Shown: one piece after another, positions 33,049 to 44,163 of the stretch
Layout of the letters: every line of letters starts with the position of its first letter
How positions within the stretch are numbered: position 1 is the stretch's first letter
Source: Luzula sylvatica
Taxonomy: Eukaryota > Streptophyta > Magnoliopsida > Poales > Juncaceae
Direction of reading: 5' to 3'
DNA: 64,000 nucleotides
Assembly: GCA_946800325.1 (NCBI GenBank)
Contig: OX326958.1
Span: 12,428,992-12,492,991, forward strand
Notes under the pieces: model-generated
Told to the model about the DNA's origin: nothing
Seen by the model: the letters and a program-made list of their open reading frames with translations, nothing else
Databases searched by the model: none
Position numbers and translations under genes: made by a program

Positions 33049-33204
33049 CTTTTTAGTTTTTCTTACACTTTCAGCACAACTCATCGCAAAGAACTGTGAA
33101 GAACTGGGATCCGGAGCGTAGAGAAGGTTAGGAAGAAAAGACGCAAACAATTCGTCGCGATTCACAATATGAAGATGTGGAATGTGAAATTTCGAACAAT
33201 TCAT
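33049..33204 (-). other. Possible first-exon-like frame, unrecognised
   Basis: On the minus strand an ATG at 33204 opens MNCSKFHIPHLHIVNRDELF and continues about 52 residues to AAAAAGGTAACC, a donor-like site. Codon use looks more coding-like than its surroundings, but no downstream exon or family was identified. Confidence 0.2.
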
Positions 33205-33782
33205 TTCAATTTCGTTTTGTCATCGGCGTTAACCAACGTAAGGTTAAATCACCTATTAATTTCATTTATACTATTTTTAACATGAATAAATATTTATAAT
33301 TCTAGATGTCGGTGACACTTTGAGATAGAGCATGTGCATTTTTTTTATCGCGCTCTCAAAGCCCGAAAAGTAAACATGTCTTCGTTAGATAAGGTACATT
33401 CTGAATTTACCATGAACTAAAAAAAAGAAGTATTTAGTATTAAACAAAGTATTCTAACTGGCGGTCTCTCTGATTTGAAGACGAGCCTGACTATTCTCAT
33501 CTAAAGAGGCATTGTTACGACCTTTTCAGTGGTTTTGATTTTTATTTCCTATTTTTTTGTGATTTCTATTGGTAATTTCAGATCTTTAATCAATTGAGTG
33601 ATTAATTTAGGTGTCAACTTTTTCAGGGATCGCTCAAGCAAACATAAATGGCAGCCGTTGCACGAACACCATGATAGGTCGAGCCGAGGTGCTTCGAGTG
33701 ACACGTCGTCGATAGTGGCGCTAGGCAGTCCAGGCGCGGGCCGATAGCGGCGTGAGGCGGACCAGGCGCTGGACGAACCAAA

Positions 33783-33812
33783 CCCGCGCAATTGCACGGG
33801 GTGCAACGCTAG
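33783..33812 (+). mobile_element. Helitron-like 3' terminus (+)
   Basis: CCCGCGCAATTGCACGGGG forms a GC hairpin with one mismatch and is followed by TGCAACG and CTAG (33809-33812), then T. The preceding 33600-33780 is unusually GC-rich. The 5' end was not found. Confidence 0.55.
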
Positions 33813-33819
33813 TTAAATA

Positions 33820-33873
33820 CTAGGTCCCCCCCCCCCCCCCCCCCCCCCCCCCCGCCGCGCAATTGCGCGGGAG
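33820..33873 (-). mobile_element. Helitron-like 3' terminus (-), with poly-C inside
   Basis: Read on the minus strand, the perfect hairpin CCGCGCAATTGCGCGG (33870-33855) is followed by a 28-base homopolymer and then CTAG (33823-33820). The expanded G/C run lies between hairpin and terminus. The element extends to the right; its segment at 34288-34450 is the inverted relative of 26911-27170. Confidence 0.5.
33826..33853. repeat. Poly-C tract, 28 bases
   Basis: Uninterrupted C run. Homopolymer length from sequencing is unreliable here and may be an assembly approximation. Confidence 0.9.
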
Positions 33874-36406
33874 TTGCGCGGATTTTCTCGAATTTGTGAT
33901 TATTATTATTTTTATATAAGTCTTATTTTGTTGTATTTTTTGGTATTCTTTTTACCGATATTTCATTTTTTATTTAACGTTGCAGTTTAGTATAATTTAT
34001 CGAATTTAAATAAATATATTTCATATATGTTGATTGTGCGCATGATATCAACAAATTATGAATACATCATACGTAATACAAAGGAATACAACACACAAAA
34101 TATAAATATTTTGCAACTAAGGAAACAGATAATATTAAATAATTTATAATAATAGAAAAAATCAAAGAATTAGAACAATATAAAGTTTTAGTTAATTGCG
34201 TTATTAAAATATTACACAATTAATATATCTGAAAGAACGAACGTTTTCATTTAACAATAAAATATGCAAGTATTGTATGTGTGCCTCAGTAAATCATGAT
34301 ATTTATAAATTTTACAGCAAGTACTGTTTGAAGTGTTCAAGAGCCGGCTTTTTTGAACAATTCAAACAATTTTTGTTGTAAAATTGGTCTATTTTATATA
34401 CATCATCGGCAAAATCGGAAGAAAAATGATGATGATGATGATGATGATGATACTGTATTATTCCTAATATTTCTTTAATATTCATTTACCTTGAGAGCAA
34501 TAAACACAATGGAATTACATGAATTGGGATTGCCTCAGTACATATGGATTATTCTATATTGCAAAACAAAAATATCTTAATTATTCAAGATCTGGCCTTC
34601 GTGAAAAATCAACATATTTCATGCATTACAATACAATTATTTTTTTCGTACATTACCGACAACAGGTTATTTCTGATTGTAAAAGAGGGCAATGTTTTTG
34701 TGCAGTCAAGAGTGAAAAAATAAGTGTGTATATTTTTTGTATTTTTTATGCATCAAAAGCAATATGATAACATGAGTTTTGTTTATATGAAGATTTAGAA
34801 TAAAATAATTTAATGTACGTTCATTACATTGACACATAATAAATATAATGGAATTGCATGAGTTTCATGTTTCCAATAGAGCGAACGAACTTTGAACAAT
34901 GCATTTGACTCGTACCAAAAGAAATTCAGTGAAGTGAGATGAATTCTATTTAACTTGTGTAATAATTGTGTGTATATTCGTTGATTTTGCGCGTAATAAA
35001 AATCGTGGAACTGCAGGAACTCAACGATACCATCGATGTGAATAATCTTTTGTGCATTGATTTCCTTTGTGTATATAGAGTCAAGGGAATGATTTATTTT
35101 TCATTGGAAAAGAGGAAAGAGTGTTTTGTGTAACCAGGAGCAAATAAATAAGCATAAATAAATTGGCATATTATTTTAAGAGTGGTGATGTATGTCCCCT
35201 TAAAATCTATTAGATCGATTGATGTGTTGGCGGCTGCAATAATTAAGATGATAAACAATGAATATTTAATTTTTTTCATCCTATATAGAAAGAGAAGGTA
35301 AAAAAATATCCACCGTTTCACACATCGTTAATTTATTTAATATTTTAAACAAGTTTATTTACCAACATTTATAATATTAATTAATCAAATTTATAAATTT
35401 GGACAAAAAGTTATTTGACCGAATTAATACACCGTTTAACATGTGTTAAACGGATACACATGAATAAAATATCATAAAAAATAAACAAAAATATAACATT
35501 ACAAATAAAAATAATAAGTTCGCAAAAGTTAGCAAAATAAAATTAAAAATACTTTGCTTTTAAATTTTTTTGAGAAGAAAATAATAAAATTTGTTAAATA
35601 AATATGACTTATCATTTTTAAAATCAAATATAATAAATAATTAAATAAACCAAATTATTTTTTAATAATTTGATTCATAACATACTATAAACCGTTTACC
35701 ACCTAATTAATACTATTCTGCCACATAATTAATACCATGCATTAGTTTGCAAAATTTTATTGTTTACCATGTATTGATTTGAATTTAGCATTATTTTAGT
35801 CCATTAAATTTTTGCCAACACATCAAGTATTGTGGAAGATGTAGAGGGAGCAAATATAATATTTTTCCTTATTTTAATTTTTGTGTACATGAACTAATAT
35901 TGTAATATTGGCATATCTTTATGTTTTGTACATGAAAACCGATAATGTGACAGATTCTTTCATTTACAATAAAGTAAAGTCATATATATTCCAGTGACTT
36001 TGCAAACAAAGTATATATATTTAGTGACTTTGCAAACAAACGGTTTACTTCGGAGGCAACACATCCTATATTATAATCGTGTAAATCATGTTTAAGATAT
36101 GAACAAACATTTATATATTCTTTTATTTTCTTATTTTTCATACACATCAAGCAATATTGTAATATTCGCATTTTTTTATTATTTGTATATGCAAAGCGAT
36201 ATTGTAAAGAGAACTTTTGATTTAAAAAAAACTCGTGTATACGGTTTACTTTGCAAGTAACACATCCAATGTAATAATGCAAATCATGCATAGAATATGC
36301 ATAAAGGTGTGTATATGTTATTTTGTTTTGTACACGACAAAATTACATGAATTTAGTTGATACATACAGTACCATTACATGAATTTAGATGCTAAATAAA
36401 ATAGAA
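33874..36406 (-). other. AT-rich Helitron-derived sequence with diverged repeats
   Basis: 34288-34450 matches, inverted, the interior of the Helitron at 27004-27562, including GATGAT repeats. A unit of about 255 bp recurs in diverged form (AATATTGTAATATTGGCAT at about 35899 and AATATTGTAATATTCGCAT at about 36154; CGGTTTACTTCGGAGGCAAC at 36041 and CGGTTTACTTTGCAAGTAAC at 36241). GTGACTTTGCAAACAAA is duplicated at 35995/36025. No gene seen. Confidence 0.5.
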
Positions 36407-36434
36407 CTAGCCTTGAGCCCGCACAATTGCGCAG
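36407..36434 (-). mobile_element. Helitron-like 3' terminus (-)
   Basis: On the minus strand the hairpin CCTGCGCAATTGTGCGGG is followed by CTCAAGG and CTAG (36410-36407), then T. An RPA1-like exon on the same strand, 550 bp inward, fits a Helitron. Confidence 0.6.
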
Positions 36435-36879
36435 GTTTGCTTTTTGTTGTCTGTTTTTGATGTTGTATATGGGAGGAATGTTGTATATGATATATATCGT
36501 AATAGATGTTTGAGACGTTGTTCATTTGTGCAACACGACGATAGTTCTTTACATATTATACATATGGTGCCATATAATACATCACACATTACTGTTGATC
36601 GTTCACATAGCAAAATAGCGTTCTATTAGAATGCATACTGTTCATATTAATATACATATTAGCACGTACAAAATACTGTTGGAAACTATCTTTTTTTCTT
36701 CAAGTTTGAGGCAAAAGTCCATTTTCTGCGCATTCTTTTCAATTTTCTTCTGGTTCAGATCTGAAATTTGTAGATTTATTTGTTGTTGTCTGTGTGCATG
36801 TATTTATTTGTTATTGTTTGTATTTTCTTTTATGTTTTGTGTGTGTGTACCTGATCACTAATTTCTTTGATGCTTGTCT

Positions 36880-37383
36880 TTTAGCCGGTGATTGTATCGC
36901 TGCTTCATTCTGTTCATCTCTCTTGCCTTTTCCTTTGGCTGCATAGCTGGCCAACAAATTCGATATCGTTAGTGTGTGTGAAAATCCTTTTTTTTTTTTT
37001 TGTAATTTTTTTTACCTTTGGCCTGCTCTTTTAGTTCCTGCTTTTTTGGCTGGTGTTTTGGGATTCGGAAGTGTTTGAGTTGTCGATGACTGTTGAGTTT
37101 TTGAGGACGTTGTTGTCTCAGCGTGTTTTGCTGGGTTTTGTTCTGCGTAAGCAGCTGGTAGACTCTCTGTGCTTGTTTATGTAGTTGGTTTTTCCGCTCG
37201 AATAACGGTGAATGATGGTGTTCCGACTGTGTCCACTGTGCTAGTTGCCCATGTTGCTCTGGATCATGCCCTAGCTGCAATGCTAATGCTTGTATTCCGA
37301 TAACATGTTTCGCTACTTGTCCTAACATAACAAAATCGGCTTGATCTTCATCGTTATCGGACACCGTTACTATTAGTTTGTAC
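36880..37383 (-). pseudogene. RPA1-like OB-fold exon(s), Helitron-associated
   Basis: A 3' splice site (TAACAG) at about 37384 precedes YKLIVTVSDNDEDQADFVML, GQVAKHVIGIQALAL. This is the pattern of the C-terminal DNA-binding OB fold of the replication protein A large subunit and its plant paralogues (a D-x-A-x-F-V core followed by an amphipathic helix). The frame ends at 36969 in a Lys/Gln-rich tail. A further coding-like piece AKGKGKRDEQNEAAIQSPAK followed by a donor lies at about 36950-36870. RPA-like genes are commonly carried by plant Helitrons, where they are thought to bind single-stranded DNA. No helicase or Rep domain is visible. Confidence 0.5.
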
Positions 37384-37740
37384 CTGTTATTTATTTTCCT
37401 ATTTAGTTTTGTTTGTTGCTTAGATTAGTTTTTTAGTTTGTTGTAATATTTTTATTTCTTACCATGGCCCTGTTTGGTGATTGGCTGTGGCCCACCTTCC
37501 AGTTTTCTGTCTTCAACATAATCCCAACTTCCAGTTTTTGCTTGTGTTCGGTGATAGAACATTTATTTATACACCTTCTCAATTTTCAATATTGTTTGGA
37601 GGCCTCGATACGTTGGAGGCCTGTGGCACTTGCCTCCTGGGCCTTAGCCTAGGACCGGCCCTGCCTGTGGGCAATATTCGCATTGAAGTTTTCCTCCTTT
37701 CTTTTTGAGCTTGGCGTAGTCGAAGTGCCAAACTGAAGGA
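37384..37740. other. Intergenic, with a hAT-type end at 37590-37663
   Basis: GGAGGCCTGTGGCACTTGCC followed by CTAGGACCGGCCCTG (end 37663) matches the right end of the outer hAT element at 26829/63098. The matching left end and a target duplication were not found. The remainder is unrecognised. Confidence 0.4.
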
Positions 37741-38515
37741 AATACAGTTACAGATCAACTAGTATAGTGTACACATGAGGATAGATGAACGTACGCGTTC
37801 GTCGGAACGATTGGATGCATAATAAGATTATGTAAATCTGACAGAAATCACATAGTCCGTCATGACGCACCATCTGGTCCGTCATGACGCACAGTAATGT
37901 ATTTCTCTGCAGACCAATCTATGAGTATACCATCGTGACGCACCATCCAGTGCGTCATGACGGTGGTGCGTCATGACGCACAGTCTTGTCCGTCATGACG
38001 GAGCACAATTGTAACGGCTAGATCTAGTACTCGTGACACGTGCGTCACGACACACCATATCGTGCGTCTTGACGCACTGTGATCCAAATTTTGAATTAGC
38101 AGTTTTTATACTCATTAATGCCCCATTAATTCAGCTTTGATTATAAGATCATGGATGTCTTCTATTCTTCTTCTCCTGGCCATTCCAGATCTGAGAGAGA
38201 AAGAAGAATATACTTGTGAGACAAGTTAGAAGAGAAAAAGAGATTGGATCTTGAGCAAGTTTACGGTGATTTTAGGGAATCACGCGTAACCGAAAGACGC
38301 GAGCTCAAGGTGGATACGAGTAGAGAAGTTTCAACTGAAACTTTCTGTTGTGATCAAGGTCGAGCAAGGTCGGAGACAAACCGGAACAATTTCGGTTGTA
38401 TACGACAAAAGGAGCTTCGAGAAAGGTGTTGAATCGCGCGGGCGTGGGACGTGCGTATCGCCGGAGTCGAAGCAAGCAAGCTAGATTTACATCCACACCA
38501 CCATGGAAAAAACTA
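37740..38515 (+). mobile_element. LTR-like relative with dense CGTCATGACG palindromes
   Basis: It is the inverted relative of 14821-15477: shared blocks include AATTTTGAATTAGCAGTTTT/ACTCATTAATG at 38087 and GGTGTTGAATCGCGCGGGCG at 38427. Between 37857 and 38082 there are five perfect CGTCATGACG palindromes and three near copies. Orientation here is plus (U3 left). Boundaries are approximate. Confidence 0.6.
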
Positions 38516-39006
38516 ATTGAGGAATATAGTATAACAAGAAAGTATAACGTGGAAAAAACTCATTGAGGAAGTGCCTAATTCCATGTTAAGGATGAAATTG
38601 CATTATTCCATTGTATAAACTAATTTTTTGGCCAAAATATATATTTTGGATGAATAAAATGGCCACACTCATCACACCACCATGTGTGAAGGAGCAAAAA
38701 TGTTTCAGACTTACATCCAGAGATAATCAAACGAGTGGATCACATTCAGATTTCAGCAGCTCTAGCTAATTGAGGAATCGGCATCTGGTGCAGGGGGCAC
38801 GGCGATGACAGTAGGCTCAGCTATCAAATCAGGCGTCCTCAGCCCAGCCAGCAAACCCTCTAGGCGTCTTCTCCGGGCTCAGCGGTCAAACCAGGGGGAA
38901 ATTGGTAATCTTTGCCATTTGCTAACTGGCATAAGGCCGGGCCTGTATAGTACAAACTGAGTTGAAATTGTACTGTTGAATTAGATTTTGGAATATATTC
39001 TGATTT
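38516..39006. other. Unassigned, one GC-rich patch
   Basis: 38790-38945 is GC-rich and ends AAGGCCGGGCCTG, which resembles a hAT terminus. No partner end or frame was found. The rest is AT-rich. Confidence 0.35.
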
Positions 39007-39026
39007 ATATCACAAGCATAGTATTT

Positions 39027-39157
39027 TTTTGATAATAAATGGAGAAGGGTCATATGTCCTTCATTCATTGATGTCAATGAGAATCGAACCCACAACTTCT
39101 TACAACATATGGTTTTTGTGCATCACACTCAACCAATTAGGTTATGGGTCCATTGAC
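39027..39157 (-). mobile_element. tRNA-derived SINE
   Basis: On the minus strand: TAACCTAATTGGTTGAG (A box), then GTGGGTTCGATTCTC (B box), CATTGACATC and a TTTATTATC tail. The flanks 39007-39026 and 39158-39177 are a 20-bp duplication with two mismatches (ATATCACAAG...TAGTATTT). Same family as 41309-41441. Confidence 0.8.
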
Positions 39158-39177
39158 ATATCACAAGTGTAGTATTT

Positions 39178-40575
39178 GTCTTGCATTTTTTTATAGTCAG
39201 TTCTATAGTAAATTGAATTGTAAACTTGTAATGTCAGCAGGCATTTTGATTTTACCAACCGAGAACACAGAGTAACCAACGTGTGAAAATTAAATTGTTC
39301 GGAAGATGCAAGAAAATGAATACTGACACAGTACTTGCAGGATGGTTTCAGATTTTCAAATATCTGCTTATTTATTTGAAGAAAAATTGACGTATTTAGT
39401 CACATGTGATTGTGTGGATTGTTTGTTGGGTTTTAGATTTTTTTTCAATTGATCCAAGATTTAAATCCCTCCTTAACCAATTTTTGTATGTATTTTCGTT
39501 GTATTTTAGAGGGAATTTTTTTAAATTATAGTTTATTGGAAATTGAACTCCTAATATTTTACAAAAAAAATAATCATTCTATCAATCAATCACAAATTTT
39601 TTTATGATATAGAATGATTTTATTATGATTATACGTAACTGAATAAATAATATTTTTTTGAAAAGTTTGAACTCTTTAAATTGTTGATCCCAAATCCGGA
39701 TCTCTTGAATTTATATCTGAGACCGGCCCTGATTATTTGTCCGAAAAAAAACGTTAGGGCAAAATAAATGACTCGGGGATTGTCTTGTTGTAAATAGTCG
39801 GTCCCCAAAAAATTAAAAATTAGCAATTATTGACAAGTGAGTTGGTTTATCAGTTCGTTGAAAAAATAAATTGAACAAGTTTGGGGGGCAAAAATGTATT
39901 TTTTTCTATTATTGAATGTTTATAGAAGGAAAATATAGACATGGTCGGTTCTTTGAAGATTAAATAAGGGGTTATCTATGGTGTTCCAAACTCACTCAAA
40001 CATTTTTTATGACATAATAAAAATGTTTAAATGAATTGATTAATATCATTAACTGAATGACTTAACAGGTTAATTGATCGTGTCAATTAACATGTATTAA
40101 TATTAACATATTAAACTGAATTGACGTGTCGATTAAATGTGTCAATCAATCTTGATTTGGGTGTTAATCAACCCAACTAATTTCAATTTGTCCACCTCAT
40201 CTAGAGTGTTAGGACTAGATTGGGAGGAGGCATACATATTTTTCCCATAAATAAACAGTCACTAGACAATAATTCCAATTCTTGCACGAATTATTTTAGA
40301 GTAGTGATTCGAACATGAACGTTTTTTATGTTCGAAGGAAATTAATTCCCGCAACAATAAAACTTGTTCCTGCCGCAATCACCATTTCACCATTTCTGAT
40401 TCGGACATGAATTTTTTTGATGGTTGCAAGAATTAATTTTCTGTAACCATCAAAATCGTTCATGTCCGAATCACTATCCTTATTTTATTGCAAGTTGACA
40501 ATAATGTCATTTCTTGCACGAATTATTTTATGAGGCAATTTATGGTGCCCACATATTTCCTATTCACTTTCCCAT
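39178..40575. other. AT-rich, no gene; MITE-like traces
   Basis: A stretch at about 39990-40230 has AATTGACGTGTC and ATTGATCGTGTCAATT words similar to the promoter MITE at 2297. ACCGGCCCTG at 39723 looks like an isolated hAT end. 40290-40490 contains an inverted pair ATTCGAACATGAACGTTTT / GTTCATGTCCGAATCAC. No frame supported. Confidence 0.35.
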
Positions 40576-40583
40576 CTCTTGAT

Positions 40584-41115
40584 CATAGTTGTTCAGTTCG
40601 CGAATAACACGCGTATAAGTTACGATTAATTACGTATTATGAATAATATATGTATTGACGTTTCCTTATTCAACCTGATTAATAATTTGTGCATTTTATA
40701 ATTTTTTTTAAAACACGAACAATACACGTATTACCGTATAATACGTTCTTTTAGAAGACAAAAATATAAATTTTTAAATATATAAAAAAACTTAAATTTC
40801 CAAAAAAAATTAAGTCAATCAAAATATCAATAATAATATATAAATTTATGATTTTGGACTAAAAAAAATATTATTTAGTAAACTAATTATATTTTTGAAT
40901 TATTTATGGATAAAAAGTGTATATTTATATACTTTTATATACAGAATTATTGTATCAGTATTATGTAAAATAAACATAACTATAGATGAATAGCCGAATT
41001 GACGAATTATTAGCGTATTACGTTTTATTTGACCGACTTGAAAGACGGTTGAATCGAATAATACACGAGCGTACTGCTTACCATATTATTCCCGTATCAC
41101 GAATGACTAACTATG
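40584..41115. mobile_element. hAT-like element, exact TSD
   Basis: Ends CATAGTTGTTCAGTTCGCGA and, inverted, CATAGTTAGTCATTCGTGAT. Exact 8-bp duplication CTCTTGAT (40576-40583, 41116-41123). Subterminal CGTATTA/TAATACG words. Length 532 bp, no coding. Confidence 0.88.
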
Positions 41116-41308
41116 CTCTTGATTAATATTTTTAAATAACAATATCATTAACGGTTAACGTATACTTCGTGAAATATTAATATGTAATTAAGGTTCGTTC
41201 CAATTAACCAGTAATAATTAGCATTAACAATTAATTATAATGCATTTTTTTAATTATAATGCATTAATGGTGAATGAAGATGTTAAAAAAAAGTCTTAAT
41301 TGTTAATT

Positions 41309-41441
41309 GGCCCATAGCCGAGTTGGTTGAGTGTGAGACACAAAAAATATATGTTGTGATTGTGAGTTCAAGTCTCATTGACATCAACAGATGAAAGATC
41401 ATCGAACGTTCTTCATTTATTATAATAAAAATAAAAATAAA
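41309..41441 (+). mobile_element. tRNA-derived SINE
   Basis: A box ATAGCCGAGTTGGTTGAG, B box GTGAGTTCAAGTCTC, then CATTGACATC and an ATAAAAATAAAA tail. Exact 11-bp duplication AATTGTTAATT on both sides (41298-41308, 41442-41452). The Pol III boxes could still be functional in vitro; transcription is unknown. Confidence 0.88.
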
Positions 41442-41728
41442 AATTGTTAATTATGAGATGGGGATGTGGGTGGAGAATTGGGTGGGGTAAAGTAAATTTC
41501 CCTTACTTTATTGCAAGTTGGATTATTGGATGTGATAATTACATTTCGATTAATATATTTTATGAAATAGTATTTCTTTAAATATTGGTATACCATCTTT
41601 TTTAGAGTCGGCAAAATGTGGAGCTCATTATATAGACAAGGAAATAACTCCGCCCTTTGCTACGGGTTTTAAGATTTATATTTTTCATATTTACTGAAGT
41701 TCTTGTTTGTCTTTTTAATAATAAAAAT

Positions 41729-42641
41729 CAGTGTTTTAAATTGCGGCGATATTGCGGCGATATTGCGGATATTGCGGACTGAGATTTAGAATCGCTATAT
41801 CGCAATGAAGTATTGCGAAAATATCGTTTTTGAAGAAATTGCGGATATTGCGGCGGGATTGCGACGCAATATCGGTAATATTGCGGCCATATCGGATCAA
41901 ATATTGCGGATAATATTCAAATCGTTGTAATTTTCTCATCCTTCCACCAAATTACATGAAATTTATATCGAAATCGCTCGACTCGACGAGAGGAATGCAA
42001 TGATGGACTTGAATGTGTGAAATTTTGTATTTTACCCTGAATTAAACACAAAATACACGTTAAAGTAATTTTATCGAGAATTATTTAATATAAATATTAT
42101 AACATAAATTTTGTGATTATTTAATACTTAGTTTCCATGTTTTGTTATAAAAATATTTGATAAAATATGCTCATAACATATATAACTTCTAAAATGTGTC
42201 ATTTTCATCTATAAATGTATGAATTTAGTAATTTTCATTGTATTTCATTGATGTTTCGATTTGAAATTTTAGTTATAGTGTTTTGATATTTTTTAGGATG
42301 TCGACAAAAAGTTCTTCAACAAAATACAATTCCAAAGATCCCGTATAATTGCCATTTTAATGAATATTTTATGATCAACTTTTATTTAAACTGAAAAGGT
42401 TCCCGGACAATCAACTTTTTTATTCTTTTTAAAAAAAAATTATGAAGAAAATTTTACGATATTAATGGTGATAAAAAATATTGTGAAAAATATATTTAAA
42501 CAAACTATTATTTTTACGTAATTTAATATCGCAACGACTGTCCGCAATAAAGTCATTGCGCCGCAATTGCGCCCGCAAACGCAATCCGCTGCAAAAAAGA
42601 CCCGACCGCAATGGACCGCAATATCGCAATTTAAAACATTG
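41729..42641. mobile_element. hAT element (CAGTG...CATTG), exact TSD
   Basis: Ends CAGTGTTTTAAATTGCGG and CGCAATTTAAAACATTG; exact 8-bp duplication ATAAAAAT (41721-41728, 42642-42649). Subterminal arrays of GCGGCGATATT/GATATTGCGG on the left and CGCAAT on the right. 913 bp, no transposase. Confidence 0.93.
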
Positions 42642-42831
42642 ATAAAAATTGAAATGAATGTAACCAAATGATATTATTTCAAGTAGATAAAAATGAGAAA
42701 AAATTACATAATAAATAAATATATATTCAACATTACCATCATTAATCGTTTACAAATCAAGATATCTCAACAAACACAAAAACCCAACACAAACCACCAT
42801 ATATCCAACATATTCCACAGTCCATGCAGAC

Positions 42832-43430
42832 CAATGTTGTAAAAAACACCGAAAAACACCGAAAAACGGTCGAAAAACGGTGTTACGGTGGAAGACCGTA
42901 CCGTTTTTTGCCGTAACGTTTCAAAAAACGGTCAAACGTCTTTTTGTGATTGTGAGTGCTAAGTTGATTCAAATGATGTTAATGATTTTACGATTTAGTT
43001 TTTGTTTGGATTCAAATTTATATTTTGATGTTACGTTTATGTTGAACATTCGTTTTGATGTTACGTTTATGACAACGGATGAGGAGAATGTGAAATTCGA
43101 CATTAACGAGGGATCAACTCCGACGGATTTGGTCTCAAATGATGTTAATGATTTTACGCTTTAGTTTTTGTTTGGATTTGAATTTATATTTGATGTTACA
43201 TTTATGTTGGACATTCGTTTTGATGTTACGTTTATGTTGGACATTGTTTATGTTATTTTTTTACTATTAAAAAATTGAATAATTATAATTTTTTTGTTTT
43301 ATCTATAAATTTTAGTTAAATTATTACCGATTCCGTTGACCGTTTTTCACCGTTTTTTTTACCGTTTTACGATATTCCCGTAAAACGGTCCCCAACCGTT
43401 CCGTACCGTTTTCCGTATTTTACAACATTG
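42832..43430. mobile_element. hAT element (CAATG...CATTG), exact TSD
   Basis: Ends CAATGTTGTAAAAAACAC and GTATTTTACAACATTG; exact 8-bp duplication ATGCAGAC (42824-42831, 43431-43438). Subterminal arrays of AAAACGGT/ACCGTTTT. 599 bp. A diverged internal tandem repeat (GATGTTACGTTTATG) occurs at about 43026-43240. Confidence 0.93.
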
Positions 43431-43438
43431 ATGCAGAC

Positions 43439-43992
43439 ATGCTCATTTCGTTTATGTCAATGTTATCCTAAATAACCTTGCTAACCAACATATTCCGACA
43501 CATATTTACGACTAAAAAACTTGATCTTTCGCATATGGCTTGCAGATTTTGAGCCTTTTCTATTATTCGTACTTCACTCACTTCCTCCCTGCACAATTCT
43601 TATTTGCTGGAAAAATTCAAAAAAATAAAAAACAAACAAAGATAAGAATTTTTGATATAAATAGAAAAATAATACAAACCAGTGGTTGTGTACACAATTT
43701 TTTTAGCTTGCGCCGGTTGAGTTGGGGCGGTACACTATACTAATTAGTAGGTATAAAAATAATTAAAATGAAGATTAATTAATGAAAAAATAGGAAAATT
43801 AAATTAAAAAATAAGTTAATGATTTGAAAAGATAAAACCGGAGTATAAAAATCAATTATTCCAAACTATAAGGATTGATTAACGAAATAACCACATGACT
43901 TGTACAAAAATGAAAAAATCACCTCAAAAATGCCCTTTATTCAACCATACATTTTAAAGTAACCTGATATTAAATATTAGTTCTCAGGCCCT
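43439..43992. other. Unassigned AT-rich stretch ending at the duplication junction
   Basis: No gene or repeat recognised. Homology to copy 1 begins abruptly at 43993. If the duplication is a simple tandem, this is the right end of the first unit. Confidence 0.5.
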
Positions 43993-44163
43993 TAACAAAA
44001 GGATAAGGGGGTTTTGAGGGAATATAAAAATGTTAGGGGATTTTGGAAGAAGAAACAAATATAGGGGATTTTTTAGGGAATCTAAAATTTGTAGGGGGTT
44101 TTCTAAAAAGACAGGGGTTTTTCATAATTTACAGAAAAGTTGGGGGGTTTTTGAAGAATTCCT
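43993..44163. mobile_element. Right-arm remnant of the foldback element
   Basis: Corresponds to 1560-1730. The left arm and loop are absent, and the sequence before 43993 is unrelated to the element. This is the duplication breakpoint. Confidence 0.85.

Noticed and set aside
33549..33806. 85-codon minus-strand frame in the GC-rich patch.
   Set aside because: It overlaps the Helitron 3' hairpin and has no recognisable domain; GC content alone keeps it open.
37600..37663. Complete hAT element ending CCGGCCCTG at 37663.
   Set aside because: No matching left terminus or 8-bp duplication found; kept only as an isolated end. The same applies to 39723 and 38945.
41309..41395. Possible tRNA gene.
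   Set aside because: A and B boxes are present, but the cloverleaf is incomplete and target-site duplications with an A-rich tail identify a SINE.
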